64,000 bases of DNA, from the NCBI RefSeq assembly GCF_031843945.1, contig NZ_JAVTJJ010000003.1, forward strand, positions 186,001 to 250,000, read 5' to 3'. Shown here in pieces: positions 42,545-51,877 of this stretch. Both the position numbers and the translations under genes were made by a program. This stretch comes from Paracidovorax sp031843945 (GTDB lineage: Bacteria; Pseudomonadota; Gammaproteobacteria; Burkholderiales; Burkholderiaceae_C). The number at the start of each line of letters is the position of its first letter. Within the stretch, counting starts at the first letter, position 1. A model generated the notes under the pieces. That model saw only the letters and a list, made by a program, of their open reading frames with translations. It made no database searches and was not told the origin of the DNA.

Positions 42545-43036
42545 ATGGACACCGGCTGGTTCACGTCGTTGCTGGATGGCCTGCCCGCGCTGCCGCCAGT
42601 GGCGTGGCTGGTGCGGTCCGGCACGGCCTACCTGGTGGTGAATGCCGCACACATTGCCGCGCTGGGGCTGGCTGTGGGCGCAGCCGTGCTGCTCGATCTG
42701 CGGCTGCTGGGCATTGCCGGCAGGCGGCTGCCGCTTGCACTGATCGGCCCCTTCCTTTCGCGGGCTGCTGCGGCCGGGTTGGGGCTGGCCGCAATCACCG
42801 GCCTGTGGCTGTTTTCGGTGCGGCCGGCGGACTATCTCGCCAACCCGGCCTTCCTGGCCAAGCTGGCGCTGATTGCACTCGCGCTGGCCAACGTGCTGCT
42901 GGCGCATGCGGGCGGGAGCTGGGCGCGTGCCTTGCGGGAGGGCCGCGCAGGCCTGGGGGCGAAGGTGCATGCGTCGGCATCGCTGATGCTCTGGCTGGCG
43001 GTGGTGCTGGCGGGGCGGTGGATCGGGTTTCTCTGA
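42545..43036 (+). CDS. Small integral membrane protein (DUF6644-like)
   Basis: A 163-aa protein with four to five predicted membrane helices, at about residues 22-50, 62-84, 92-115 and 140-162. A histidine lies in the first helix (NAAHIAALGL) and another in the segment LLAHAGGSW. The family assignment is tentative and the function unknown. It probably forms an operon with the DUF6152 gene. Confidence 0.75.
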   Translation: MDTGWFTSLLDGLPALPPVAWLVRSGTAYLVVNAAHIAALGLAVGAAVLLDLRLLGIAGRRLPLALIGPFLSRAAAAGLGLAAITGLWLFSVRPADYLANPAFLAKLALIALALANVLLAHAGGSWARALREGRAGLGAKVHASASLMLWLAVVLAGRWIGFL

Positions 43037-43200
43037 TACCGCGCGCTGGCGAATAGCCCTGAAGCGATCATGTCGCTGCGGCGGGGCCGCGCCTTTGTAT
43101 CCCTTTGTGCCCTATAGTCCTGCCCCGATAGCCAGATCACATGCCTTCTACAGTCAGAAAGCGGTCCAGCGAGACAACACTGACTGTTCGAGGATTCGGC

Positions 43201-45651
43201 ATGGGTTATTTCACTACTTCGGTGGGCGTCAGCGACGCCCCGCGCGCCAACGGCGCGTCTGGCGTTTTTTCTTCCTCTCCTTCTTCGTTCTCTTCGCCCG
43301 GCAGCGTGCGCGCGCCTTTCGCGTGCCATGGCGTGGCACGCGCCACCGCCACGCTGGCGCTGCTGCTGGGTACGGCCGGCACGGCGCTGGCCCAGCCGCA
43401 GGCAGTGTCTGAAGCGCCTGCTGCCCAGTTGACGGCGCAGGTGCTGCCCGAAGTGCATGTGCGCGGCGAAGCGCAGCGACACGACGCCGGCACGCGCACC
43501 GTCATCACGCAGGACGACGTTGAGAAAACCGGCGCCACCAGCATGGCCGACGTGGTGCGCTACCAGCCGCTGGTGGAAGCGCCCGGCAACGTCGCCGGTG
43601 CCACGCGGGGTGCCAGCCGCTACGACCGTGGCGGTACCACGGGCTTCAACATTCGCGGCGTGGAGGGCAACCGCGTGGGGCTGGACGTGGACGGTATCGA
43701 GATGCCCGACGCGGTGGGCCGCGCGCCCATGAGCAACCGCGCGCAGGAAGGCACCTTCGGCATGGGGCGCGACTTCATCGACCCCGACATGTATTCATCG
43801 GTGGAGATTCTGTCGGGCACCACGAACGCGCAGCGCACGGCCGGCGGCATTGGCGGTGCGGTGAGCTTTCGCAGCAAGTCGCCCGAAGACTTCGTGAGCG
43901 CACACAAGCCGTTCTATGCCGGCGCCAAGCTGGGCTACAACGGCGCCAGCGACACATGGACCAAGGGCGTGACGGCCGCAGGCCTGCAAGGCGACTTCGG
44001 AGCGTTGGTGAGCTATTCGCGCCGCGACGGCCACGAGACCGAGAACCACAGCGGCGCCGTGGCCAGCTTTCCGGAAGACTGGCACACCGACGCGCTGCTG
44101 GTCAAAGGCGTGTGGCGCGCATCGCCGCAGCACCGGCTAGAGCTGGCGGCCGACATCTACCGCAAGCAGAACGATTCGGTCTTCGACGCCTGGAACCAGA
44201 CGGCCACGGCGGTGACGGGCCTGGCCCGGCAGAACGCAGACACGGCGCGCAACACCGTGCATGCCGACCACACCTGGACGCCCACCGGCAGCGCGCTGCT
44301 GGACCAGCTGAACACGCGCGTGTTCTGGCAGACCACCGACATGAAGGACGTGACCCGCACTACCGCGCTGGCCAGCGGCGTGGTGGACACCGACCTGTCG
44401 CGCGACACCACGCGCACGGCGGGCTTTTCGAGCGTGGCGGACAAGCGCTGGGCCAACCATCAGGTCAAGCTGGGCCTGAACTATTCGCGTGCCGAGAACG
44501 AACACCCGTTCGAATCGACCAGCGATTCGTCCACGCGCCAGCCCTTTCCCGACACGGTGACGCAGCGCACGGGCGTGTTCCTGGAAGACACCATCGACTT
44601 CATCGTGGGCGGCAAGCGCCTGGCACTGGTGTCCGGCCTGCGCGTGGACCGGATCGATGCGCGCATCCGCAACGTGTCGAGCTTCGGCAACACGCGCATC
44701 ACCGCGGCCGAGCTGGAGGCGATGTACGGCAATGCGCCGGCGCACACCATCGTCAGCCCCAGTTTCGCGGTGCTGTACGACCTGCAACCGGGCTTGACCG
44801 CCTATGCGCAATGGAAGCGCAGCGGGCGCGCGCCCACCAATGGCGAGATGTTCGGCTACTGGAATGGCGGCGGCGGCAACTACGCGCTGCTGGGCGACCG
44901 CGACCTGAAGAAGGAAACCAGCAACGCCTTCGACGTGGGCGTGAAGGGCACGCCCACGCCGGGCGTGACGCTGGCCGCGTCGGCGTTCTACACGCGCTAC
45001 GAAGACTTCATCGCCTACACACGCTACACCCGCGCCAGCAACCCCGAGAGGTTCACCAACATCCAGCGCAGCCTGACCATCCTGTACCAGGCCAGCAACC
45101 GCGACGAGGCCACCATCTACGGCACCGAACTGAGCGCGCGGCTGGACCACGGCACCTGGGCGCCCGCCGCACGCGGCTTCTACAGCACCTGGGCGCTGGG
45201 CTGGAGCCGGGGCCATTCGAAGTCGAACTTTGCGGGCGACGGCGACGTGCCGCTGGACACGGTGCAACCGGCCAAGGCCATTCTGGGCGTGGGCTACGAC
45301 GCGCCGCAGCGCGCCTGGGGCCTGAATCTCGTAGGCACGTTCGTGCGGGGCAAGCAGGCCGAATCCACCAACCGCAATGCGTTCAGCAACAACCCGGGTG
45401 CCACGCTCACCGATTCGACCACCATGCTGTTCCGCGTGCCGGGCTATGCGCGCTTTGATCTGGCGGGCTACTGGCGCCTGTCGCCGAACACGCGCTTGTC
45501 TGCCGGCATCTACAACCTGGGCGACAAGCGCTACTGGGCTTATTCCAACAGTCGCAGCCTGCAGCCCGCGTCGGTGCAGGACCGCCAGCAGATCGCACTG
45601 TCCACCGCGCCGGGGCGCACCTATGCCGTCAGCCTGAACGTGGATTTCTGA
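43201..45651 (+). CDS. TonB-dependent haem/haemoglobin-type outer-membrane receptor
   Basis: An 816-aa TonB-dependent receptor. The signal sequence and cleavage lie around residues 45-65 (LALLLGTAGTALAQ), which is long. The plug domain has TQDDVEKTGATSMADVVRYQ and GFNIRGVEGNRVGLDVDGIE, typical of the haemoglobin/transferrin/lactoferrin receptor family. The barrel ends YAVSLNVDF with terminal Phe. ATG 43201 is preferred because GAGGA lies 6-7 nt upstream; ATG 43141 is an alternative. No haem operon genes or clear Fur box are visible, so the ligand is inferred only. Confidence 0.88.
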   Translation: MGYFTTSVGVSDAPRANGASGVFSSSPSSFSSPGSVRAPFACHGVARATATLALLLGTAGTALAQPQAVSEAPAAQLTAQVLPEVHVRGEAQRHDAGTRTVITQDDVEKTGATSMADVVRYQPLVEAPGNVAGATRGASRYDRGGTTGFNIRGVEGNRVGLDVDGIEMPDAVGRAPMSNRAQEGTFGMGRDFIDPDMYSSVEILSGTTNAQRTAGGIGGAVSFRSKSPEDFVSAHKPFYAGAKLGYNGASDTWTKGVTAAGLQGDFGALVSYSRRDGHETENHSGAVASFPEDWHTDALLVKGVWRASPQHRLELAADIYRKQNDSVFDAWNQTATAVTGLARQNADTARNTVHADHTWTPTGSALLDQLNTRVFWQTTDMKDVTRTTALASGVVDTDLSRDTTRTAGFSSVADKRWANHQVKLGLNYSRAENEHPFESTSDSSTRQPFPDTVTQRTGVFLEDTIDFIVGGKRLALVSGLRVDRIDARIRNVSSFGNTRITAAELEAMYGNAPAHTIVSPSFAVLYDLQPGLTAYAQWKRSGRAPTNGEMFGYWNGGGGNYALLGDRDLKKETSNAFDVGVKGTPTPGVTLAASAFYTRYEDFIAYTRYTRASNPERFTNIQRSLTILYQASNRDEATIYGTELSARLDHGTWAPAARGFYSTWALGWSRGHSKSNFAGDGDVPLDTVQPAKAILGVGYDAPQRAWGLNLVGTFVRGKQAESTNRNAFSNNPGATLTDSTTMLFRVPGYARFDLAGYWRLSPNTRLSAGIYNLGDKRYWAYSNSRSLQPASVQDRQQIALSTAPGRTYAVSLNVDF

Positions 45652-45711
45652 TCCACGCTGCCGCTGTCATTGCTCTTTCCCCAAGTCCTCAATGAAGAAA
45701 GCATTTTTCAC

Positions 45712-46251
45712 ATGTCACTGCACCGCTACTCCACCCTTTTCGTTGCCGCTGCGGCCACGGCTTTGCTGACAGCCTGCGCCAGCAGCCCTGCCACCACGGC
45801 CGCAGCCCCGACCGGCCAACCCGCGCGGCCCGCAGGCGGCCACGGAGTCGAGGCCTTTCTGGGCAGCTTCGACGCTGACCGCGACGGCCATGTCACCCGC
45901 GCCGAATACGACGCCATCCGCGCACAGCGATTTCGCGCTGCCGATACCAACGGCGACGGCGTGCTGAGCGAAGCCGAGTACGTGGCCGAATACGAAAGCC
46001 GCCTGAAGCGCCAGTACTTCGACGACGGCCGCCAGCCCGACGCGACCTATGCCAGCCAGATCAAGCAGGCGCACGTGCGCTTTGGCATCGTCAACCGCGC
46101 GCGCGACGGCCGCTACACGCCCGAGGAAGACCGCGCCATTGCCGCCCGTACCTTCAAGGACCTGGACACCAATGGCGACGGCATGGTGTCCGCCGCCGAT
46201 CCGCAGCGACCCCCGCAGTCCCGCGCCGCAGATGACCAGGCCGCTGACTGA
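45712..46251 (+). CDS. EF-hand domain lipoprotein
   Basis: A 179-aa lipoprotein with lipobox LLTAC (Cys near residue 22). It carries EF-hand loops DADRDGHVTRAEY near residue 58, DTNGDGVLSEAEY near 80 and DTNGDGMVSAAD near 157 (lacking Glu at position 12), plus a degenerate loop NRARDGRYTPEED. Calcium binding is likely for the first two. It follows the TonB receptor by 60 nt and may be coexpressed. Confidence 0.88.
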   Translation: MSLHRYSTLFVAAAATALLTACASSPATTAAAPTGQPARPAGGHGVEAFLGSFDADRDGHVTRAEYDAIRAQRFRAADTNGDGVLSEAEYVAEYESRLKRQYFDDGRQPDATYASQIKQAHVRFGIVNRARDGRYTPEEDRAIAARTFKDLDTNGDGMVSAADPQRPPQSRAADDQAAD

Positions 46252-46312
46252 CTGGCTGACGCGTGACCTGAGCTGACCGAGCACCGCGCCGGGGCCGCTA
46301 CCATCGCGCCCC

Positions 46313-47566
46313 ATGGTGCTCAACTGGCTCTGGATCGGATTCTTCACGGTGGCTTTTGCCACGGCCGCCGTGCGCTGGCTGCTGGGCGAGCACGGCATCT
46401 TCCAGGCGCTGATGGCGGCGCTGTTCGACGGCGCGCGCTCGGGCTTCGAGATCTCGCTGGGCCTGGCCGGCGTGATGGCGCTGTGGCTGGGACTGATGCG
46501 CGTGGGCGAGCGCGCTGGCGTCATCGCCTTGCTGGCGCGCGTGGCCGGGCCGCTGCTGGCGCGGCTCTTTCCGGGCGTGCCGGCCGGCCACCCGGCGCAG
46601 GGCGCAATGACCATGAACATCTCCGCCAACGTGCTGGGGCTGGACAACGCCGCCACGCCGCTGGGCCTGGCGGCCATGCGCGAGCTGCAGACGCTCAACA
46701 CCCGCACGCCAGACACGGCCAGCGACGCGCAGATCATGTTCGTGGTGATGAACACGGCCGGGCTGACGCTGATTCCCACTTCGGTCATCGCCATTCGCCA
46801 GAGCGTGGCGCTGCAGCAGGGCCTGGGCGCTGGCTTCAATGCGGCTGACATCTTTCTGCCCACGCTGCTCGTCACCTTCATATCGCTTTTGGCGGGCGTG
46901 CTGGCCGTGGCGGTGGCCCAGCGGCTGCCGCTGTGGCGGCCGCGCTTTTTGCTGCCGGTGCTGGCTGTGGGCGGCGTGTTGGCGGGTGCCGTGGCGGCGC
47001 TGGCGCAACTGCCGGCCGAGCAGGCCGCGCGCGTGGCGGGCACCACGGGCGCGGCGGTCATCCTGGGCATCGTGATGCTGTTCGTGCTGGCCGCCGCCTG
47101 GCGCCGCGTGAATGCGTATGACGCCTTCATCGACGGCGCCAAGGAAGGCTTTGGCGTGGCGATTCAGATCGTGCCCTACCTCATCGCCATCCTGATCGCG
47201 ATCGGCGTCTTCCGCGCGGCGGGCTGCATGGACTTTCTGCTGTCGGCCATCGGCGCGGGCGTGTCCGCGATGGGCTGGGACACCGACTTTCTGCCCGCCC
47301 TGCCCGTGGGTTTGATGAAGGTGCTGTCAGGCGCCGGCGCGCGCGGGCTGATGATCGACGTGCTGCAGGTGCATGGTGTCGATTCGTTTGCAGGGCGGCT
47401 GGCAGCCATCGTGCAGGGTTCGACCGAAACCACGTTCTACGTGCTGGCCGTGTACTTCGGCAGCGTGGGCGTGAAGCACGCCCGCCACGCCCTGGCCTGC
47501 GCATTGTTTGCCGACGCCGTGGGGCTGGTGGCCGCTATCGGCGTGGGCTACGCGCTACTGCGCTGA
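46313..47566 (+). CDS. Fused SpmA-SpmB (nucleoside-recognition/gate domain) membrane protein
   Basis: A 417-aa polytopic membrane protein with two gate domains: the N-terminal half resembles spore maturation protein A (AMTMNISANVLGLDNAATPL), the C-terminal half SpmB (GSTETTFYVLAVYFGSVGVKHARHAL). The fusion is common in non-sporulating proteobacteria. Transport of a small molecule is plausible, but no substrate is known. Confidence 0.92.
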   Translation: MVLNWLWIGFFTVAFATAAVRWLLGEHGIFQALMAALFDGARSGFEISLGLAGVMALWLGLMRVGERAGVIALLARVAGPLLARLFPGVPAGHPAQGAMTMNISANVLGLDNAATPLGLAAMRELQTLNTRTPDTASDAQIMFVVMNTAGLTLIPTSVIAIRQSVALQQGLGAGFNAADIFLPTLLVTFISLLAGVLAVAVAQRLPLWRPRFLLPVLAVGGVLAGAVAALAQLPAEQAARVAGTTGAAVILGIVMLFVLAAAWRRVNAYDAFIDGAKEGFGVAIQIVPYLIAILIAIGVFRAAGCMDFLLSAIGAGVSAMGWDTDFLPALPVGLMKVLSGAGARGLMIDVLQVHGVDSFAGRLAAIVQGSTETTFYVLAVYFGSVGVKHARHALACALFADAVGLVAAIGVGYALLR

Positions 47567-47583
47567 TGGTGCCTCGTTCGCTC

Positions 47584-48855
47584 TCAGGCGGCAGCCACCG
47601 TGCGCTGCTGGGCTGCCCGCGCCGCCACGCCGATGCCGACCACGCCGGCCGAAGCCACACCCAGCACCAGCGCGGCGGCCGAGCCGTAGAAGATGCCGGA
47701 CGTCATGCCCGCATCCAGCATGGCGCCGAACACCGGTGCGGCCACCGAAAAGCCCAGGTCCAGCCCCGAATACACGGTGCCGTACACGCGCCCGGTGGCG
47801 CCGGGTGGCGCGGCGCGCTTGATGAGCATGTCGCGCGACGGGCCGGCCAGGCCGGTGCCCACGCCGGCCAGTGCCACCAGCACCATGGCGCCCATGCCGG
47901 GCAGCCAGCCGGTGCCGGCGATGACCAGCATGACGGCGGTGGCCAGCATGCACACGGTGATGGTGCGTTCCAGCCGCGCCACGCGGCCGGCCAGAAAGCC
48001 GCCCACCACCATGCCGGCGGCGCCGCACAGCATGTAGCCGGTGACCACCATCGAGGTGATGGACAGCGGCAGGCCGTACATCTGCTGCAGCGTGGGGCTG
48101 GCGAAGCTTTGAATGACGCTGAGCGAGCAGGTCGTCCAGAAGAAGAACGAGAAGCACAGCCACACGGAAGGCAGCCTCAGGAACGCCATGGGGTGTTCGG
48201 CCACGGCGCCCGCTGCCGCCTTGGCCTGTGCCGTGGCGATGGCGCCGCGCCGGTCGTCCAGCGCGTCGCGGTTCCAGACCATGATGGCCAGCACCAAGGC
48301 CGCCAGCACGCCGCCGCAGAGGCATGCCGTGCGCCATGACCCCGTGGCGGCGGTGATGCCGGCCATGAAGACGGGTGCCGTCGCCCAGCCCAAGTTGCCC
48401 GAGATGCCGTGCACCGAAAAGCCGTGGCCCAGCCGCTGCGGCGACACGCGCTTGTTCAGGATGGTGAAGTCCACCGGGTGGAAGGGCGCGTTGCCCAGGC
48501 CCGCCAGGGCGGCGGCGGCCATCAGGCCCGCGTAGCCGGTCGCCAGGCTGGCCACCACGCCGGCGGCGGCAAAGCACGACAGCGCGAAGAACATCACCGG
48601 CCGGGCGCCCACGCGGTCCACGATGAAGCCCGACAGCGCCTGCCCTACGCCCGAGATGACGAAGAAGACCGACACCAGCAGCCCCAGCTGCGAGTAGTTG
48701 AAGCCGAACTCGGCAATCAGGAAAGGAAACAGCGGCGGCAGCAGCAGGTGAAAGAAGTGCGAGGAGCCATGCGCCAGGCCGATGAGGCCGATGGTGCGGG
48801 CGTCTTCGCGCAGTGTCGCGGTAGCGGCTGCTGCGGGTGCGTTGATGGAAGTCAT
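47584..48855 (-). CDS. MFS transporter (Fsr-like)
   Basis: A 423-aa major facilitator with about 12 hydrophobic segments. The N-terminal half resembles the fosmidomycin-resistance (Fsr) branch: LIGLAHGSSHFFHLLLPPLF, FGFNYSQLGLL, GNAPFHPVDF. A central hydrophilic loop (about residues 195-215) joins the halves. ATG 48855 is taken. It diverges from an AraC-type regulator 65 nt away, which probably controls it. The substrate is unknown. Confidence 0.9.
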   Translation of the reverse strand: MTSINAPAAAATATLREDARTIGLIGLAHGSSHFFHLLLPPLFPFLIAEFGFNYSQLGLLVSVFFVISGVGQALSGFIVDRVGARPVMFFALSCFAAAGVVASLATGYAGLMAAAALAGLGNAPFHPVDFTILNKRVSPQRLGHGFSVHGISGNLGWATAPVFMAGITAATGSWRTACLCGGVLAALVLAIMVWNRDALDDRRGAIATAQAKAAAGAVAEHPMAFLRLPSVWLCFSFFFWTTCSLSVIQSFASPTLQQMYGLPLSITSMVVTGYMLCGAAGMVVGGFLAGRVARLERTITVCMLATAVMLVIAGTGWLPGMGAMVLVALAGVGTGLAGPSRDMLIKRAAPPGATGRVYGTVYSGLDLGFSVAAPVFGAMLDAGMTSGIFYGSAAALVLGVASAGVVGIGVAARAAQQRTVAAA

Positions 48856-48884
48856 GGCGCTGATCTTAGGCAGGCGGCATGCGT

Positions 48885-48902
48885 CCGAACTACGATAGTC
48901 GG
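48885..48902. promoter_or_regulatory. Imperfect dyad between MFS and AraC genes
   Basis: CCGAACTACGATAGTCGG is close to a palindrome (CCGA...TCGG outer arms) and lies in the 65-nt divergent promoter region. It is a candidate operator for the AraC regulator. Confidence 0.4.
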
Positions 48903-48920
48903 CCAAATACTGTCGCGAAC

Positions 48921-49826
48921 ATGCCAAACACGACCGCCCCCTCCTCTTCAGCCCCGCCCGCCGCGCGGCCCCGGTTGCGCCCGGCGCGGACGCTGTCGTA
49001 CGTCGATTCGCTGACCCCGCACCTGTTCGTGCCCAGCGCGGCGCGGCCGGTGCGCGCCAAGACCCGCCAGCTGAGCGCCGACACGCAGGTCATGCCGCAC
49101 AGCCACCCCTGGGCGCAGGTGGCGATATCGACCGCGGGCGTGATCCGCCTGACCGTGGCGCAGGGCACGTACATCGTGCCGCCGTCCCGCGCGCTGTGGA
49201 TTCCGCCCGGCGTGGAGCATGCGGTGACGATGGTGGAAGACGCCGACTTGCGCACGCTGTACTTCCACCAGCCGCGCGGGCGCTGCGGGCCGGGCGTGGC
49301 GCGCCCCGACGAGGCGCCCTGGGGCCAGTGCCGCGTGCTGGAGGTGTCTGACCTGCTGCGCGCCGTGGTCTGCGAAATGCCCACCGACGCCGACGACGCC
49401 CCGCCCCTGGCGCCCGATGCGCTGCGCCGCGAGCGCCACCTGAGCGCGCTGATCCTGGAAGAGCTGCGCCGCGCCAGTGCCGTGCGCCTGGGCGTCAACT
49501 TGCCGCGCGACAAGCGCCTGCGCCACCTGTGCGAGGCCGTGCTGGCCGACCCCACCCGCCACGACACCCTGGCCGACTGGGCCCGCGACACTGGCGCCAG
49601 CCCGCGGACCGTGGCGCGGCTCTTTCGGCAAGACCTGTCCACCACCTTCACCCAGTGGCGCCAGCAGGTGCTGCTGGCCCAGGCCGTGGCGCTGGCGGCC
49701 GGGCGCCGGCCCATCAACCAGATTGCGGCGGAGCTGGGCTACAACAGCCCGAGTGCGTTCAGCGCCATGGTGCGGCGCGCAGTGGGCATGCCGCCGGTGC
49801 GGTTTCTGGGCACGCAGCACGGGTGA
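48921..49826 (+). CDS. AraC-family transcriptional regulator
   Basis: A 301-aa regulator with an N-terminal cupin sensor (MPHSHPWAQVAISTAGVIRL, WIPPGVEHAV) and a C-terminal double helix-turn-helix (DTGASPRTVARLFRQDLSTT, INQIAAELGYNSPSAFSAMV). It resembles the cupin-AraC regulators that accompany efflux MFS genes such as E. coli NimR/NimT. The divergent transporter is the likely target. Confidence 0.92.
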   Translation: MPNTTAPSSSAPPAARPRLRPARTLSYVDSLTPHLFVPSAARPVRAKTRQLSADTQVMPHSHPWAQVAISTAGVIRLTVAQGTYIVPPSRALWIPPGVEHAVTMVEDADLRTLYFHQPRGRCGPGVARPDEAPWGQCRVLEVSDLLRAVVCEMPTDADDAPPLAPDALRRERHLSALILEELRRASAVRLGVNLPRDKRLRHLCEAVLADPTRHDTLADWARDTGASPRTVARLFRQDLSTTFTQWRQQVLLAQAVALAAGRRPINQIAAELGYNSPSAFSAMVRRAVGMPPVRFLGTQHG

Positions 49827-49875
49827 GCTGGCCCGGCTGTGCAGACCGGCTGGCGTGCAAAATTCAAGTGTTTTT

Positions 49876-49925
49876 GGCCTCTAGCGCTTGATGTATAAGC
49901 GTTAGTAGCTATAAAAATAGTAGCA
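49876..49925. repeat. Dispersed intergenic palindrome, copy 9
   Basis: GGCCTCTAGCGCTT-GATGTAT-AAGCGTTA followed by GTAGCTATAAAAATAGTAGC, between the convergent AraC and LysR genes. Confidence 0.82.
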
Positions 49926-49963
49926 TTTGCCGGCCTGCGCTGGCTGGCCGCAGCTGGGCCGCG

Positions 49964-50881
49964 TCAGGCGCCTTCCAGTCCCGCCACCACTTCGCGAATC
50001 AAGGCAATCGTCGCCTGCTGCGCCAGCGTCGCCGCCCGCCGCGCGGAGGTGACCAGATGCAGCTGCCCCACCACCCGGGGTGATTCGATGGGGTGCAGCA
50101 GATAGCGCTGCGGGTGGGCCGCGCTGCGCACCGCGTGGCCGGGCAGCACGGCGTAGCCCACGCCTTCGGACACCAGGTCGAGGATGGCCGGAACGCCGTC
50201 GATCTCCATGGCGATGCGTGGGCTGCAGCCGATGTCGGCCATGCGCCGCTCCAGCAGCATGCGCAGGGCGTTGGGGCGGCTGGGCACGATCAGCGGGTGG
50301 GTGGCCAGCGTGGCCAGTGGCAGGGGCGCCTCGGCGCCGCCGCCGCCCGTGCCGGGGCGGGTGTCGGGGCGTGGTGCGACGGCGAAGAGTTCTTCGTCCA
50401 TCAGGTGCTCGGCCGTCAGCTCGGGCGATGTGGGCGGGTTGTAGAGCAGCGCCACGTCCAGCCGGCCGGTCTGCAGCCATTCCTGCATCTGCACCGACAG
50501 GCCTTCGCTGATGGACAGGGCTGCGTCGGGCAGGCGCTGGCGGAAGGCGCGCGAGATGGGCACCGTCAGCCGCCGTGCCAGGCTGGGCGGCAGACCGATG
50601 CTGACGCGGCCGGTGAGCGCGCCGCGCGCACGGCCCAGGTCTTCGCGCGCGCGCTCCACCTGGTGCAGGATGCCGCGGCCGTGCTCCAGCATCAACTGCC
50701 CGGCGTCGGTCAGCGTCACGCCGCGGCCGTTGCGCAGCAGCAGGTTCTGGCGCAGCTCCACTTCCAGCAGTCGAATCTGCCGGCTGAGCGCCGGTTGCGC
50801 CACCGACAGCGCCAGGGCGGCGCGCGTGAAGCTGCCCAGCTCGGCCACGCGCACGAAGTATTCGATCTGTTTGAGGTCCAC
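49964..50881 (-). CDS. LysR-type regulator of the protocatechuate 4,5-cleavage operon
   Basis: A 305-aa LysR regulator with an N-terminal helix-turn-helix (FTRAALALSVAQPALSRQIR) and an effector-binding domain. The start is GTG 50881 (DLKQIEYFVRVAELGSF); AGGAG is 12 nt upstream. It diverges from the lig/pmd operon, as PmdR does in Comamonas, so control of that operon is the natural inference. The frame stays open further upstream without similarity. Confidence 0.9.
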   Translation of the reverse strand: MDLKQIEYFVRVAELGSFTRAALALSVAQPALSRQIRLLEVELRQNLLLRNGRGVTLTDAGQLMLEHGRGILHQVERAREDLGRARGALTGRVSIGLPPSLARRLTVPISRAFRQRLPDAALSISEGLSVQMQEWLQTGRLDVALLYNPPTSPELTAEHLMDEELFAVAPRPDTRPGTGGGGAEAPLPLATLATHPLIVPSRPNALRMLLERRMADIGCSPRIAMEIDGVPAILDLVSEGVGYAVLPGHAVRSAAHPQRYLLHPIESPRVVGQLHLVTSARRAATLAQQATIALIREVVAGLEGA

Positions 50882-50959
50882 GGTGACAAAGGGCTCCTGA
50901 GAGTGTGGCGGCCCTGCGCCGCGCGCCGGCCATGCTACGCCAGGATCTCTACTTCGCGA

Positions 50960-50980
50960 CATAGCTGCTGAGCCGTTATG
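50960..50980. promoter_or_regulatory. Candidate LysR operator
   Basis: Perfect arms CATA (50960-50963) and TATG (50977-50980) are separated by 13 nt in the divergent promoter region. The spacing suits a T-N11-A-like LysR site, but short arms like these arise by chance. Confidence 0.35.
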
Positions 50981-51116
50981 CCTGTTTGTTCTAACTGGTA
51001 GCGGCCGCGGGCAGTGGGCAGACGCAGCCGCGCTGCGCAAAATGGTGCCCATCCAACGCGTCGCCCCGCATCGAACGGCAGGCGTCGCCAGCACAAATAG
51101 AACGGAGACATCTTCC

Positions 51117-51809
51117 ATGGCCCCTCCCCTGGTTCGCGGTATTTCGTCGATGGCGACGCGCACGTTGCTGGCCGAGTTGCTGGCGGACTGGCAGCGCCAA
51201 TCAGGCATGCAGGCCGCCATCGAATCCGTCGGCGGCGTGGATGCCGCCCGGCGGGTGCGCGAGGGAGAGTCTTTCGACGTGGTGGTGCTGGCGTCCGACG
51301 CCATCGCCAAGCTGGAGGCCGCGGGCCGCATCGTGCCCGGCAGCACGGTGGACGTAGCGCGCTCGGGCGTGGCGGTAGCGGTGCGCGCCGGCGCCGCGCA
51401 CCCGCCCATCGGCACCGAAGCGCAGTTGCGCGAGGCGGTGCTGGCGGCGCCCACCATCGGCTATTCCACCGGCCCCAGCGGCGTGGCGCTGCAGCAGTTG
51501 TTCGAGCGCTGGGGCATTGCCGATCTAGTGCAAAGCCGCACGGTGCAGGCACCTGCCGGCACACCCGTAGGCACCCTGGTGGCGCGCGGCGATGTCGCTC
51601 TGGGCTTTCAGCAGTTCAGCGAGTTGATGCATCTGCAAGGCATCGACGTGATCGGCCCGCTGCCCGATGCGGTGCAGATCACCACCGTCTTCAGCGCGGC
51701 CGTGGTGGCTGGCGCGGCCGAGGAAGGCGCAGCGCGCGAACTGCTGGCCTTTCTGGCGTCGCCCGCTGCGGCGGCCGCCAAGCAGCGCCAAGGCATGGAG
51801 CCGGCCTGA
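51117..51809 (+). CDS. ModA-like substrate-binding-domain protein without signal peptide
   Basis: A 230-aa protein with the fold of molybdate-type extracytoplasmic binding proteins (VVVLASDAIAKLEAAGRIVP, PTIGYSTGPSGVALQQLFER, LLAFLASPAAAAAKQRQGME). The N-terminus MAPPLVRGISSMATRTLLAE has no signal peptide, so it is probably cytoplasmic. CGGAGA lies 8 nt upstream of ATG 51117. It is the first gene of the ring-cleavage operon, 68 nt before ligJ. Its role is unknown; it could sense a pathway intermediate. Confidence 0.82.
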   Translation: MAPPLVRGISSMATRTLLAELLADWQRQSGMQAAIESVGGVDAARRVREGESFDVVVLASDAIAKLEAAGRIVPGSTVDVARSGVAVAVRAGAAHPPIGTEAQLREAVLAAPTIGYSTGPSGVALQQLFERWGIADLVQSRTVQAPAGTPVGTLVARGDVALGFQQFSELMHLQGIDVIGPLPDAVQITTVFSAAVVAGAAEEGAARELLAFLASPAAAAAKQRQGMEPA

Positions 51810-51877
51810 ACGCGGCCGCACTCCACACACCCTGCACCCCACTTTTGTCTATTGCGTACCCCACGGAGCCTCTTCGC

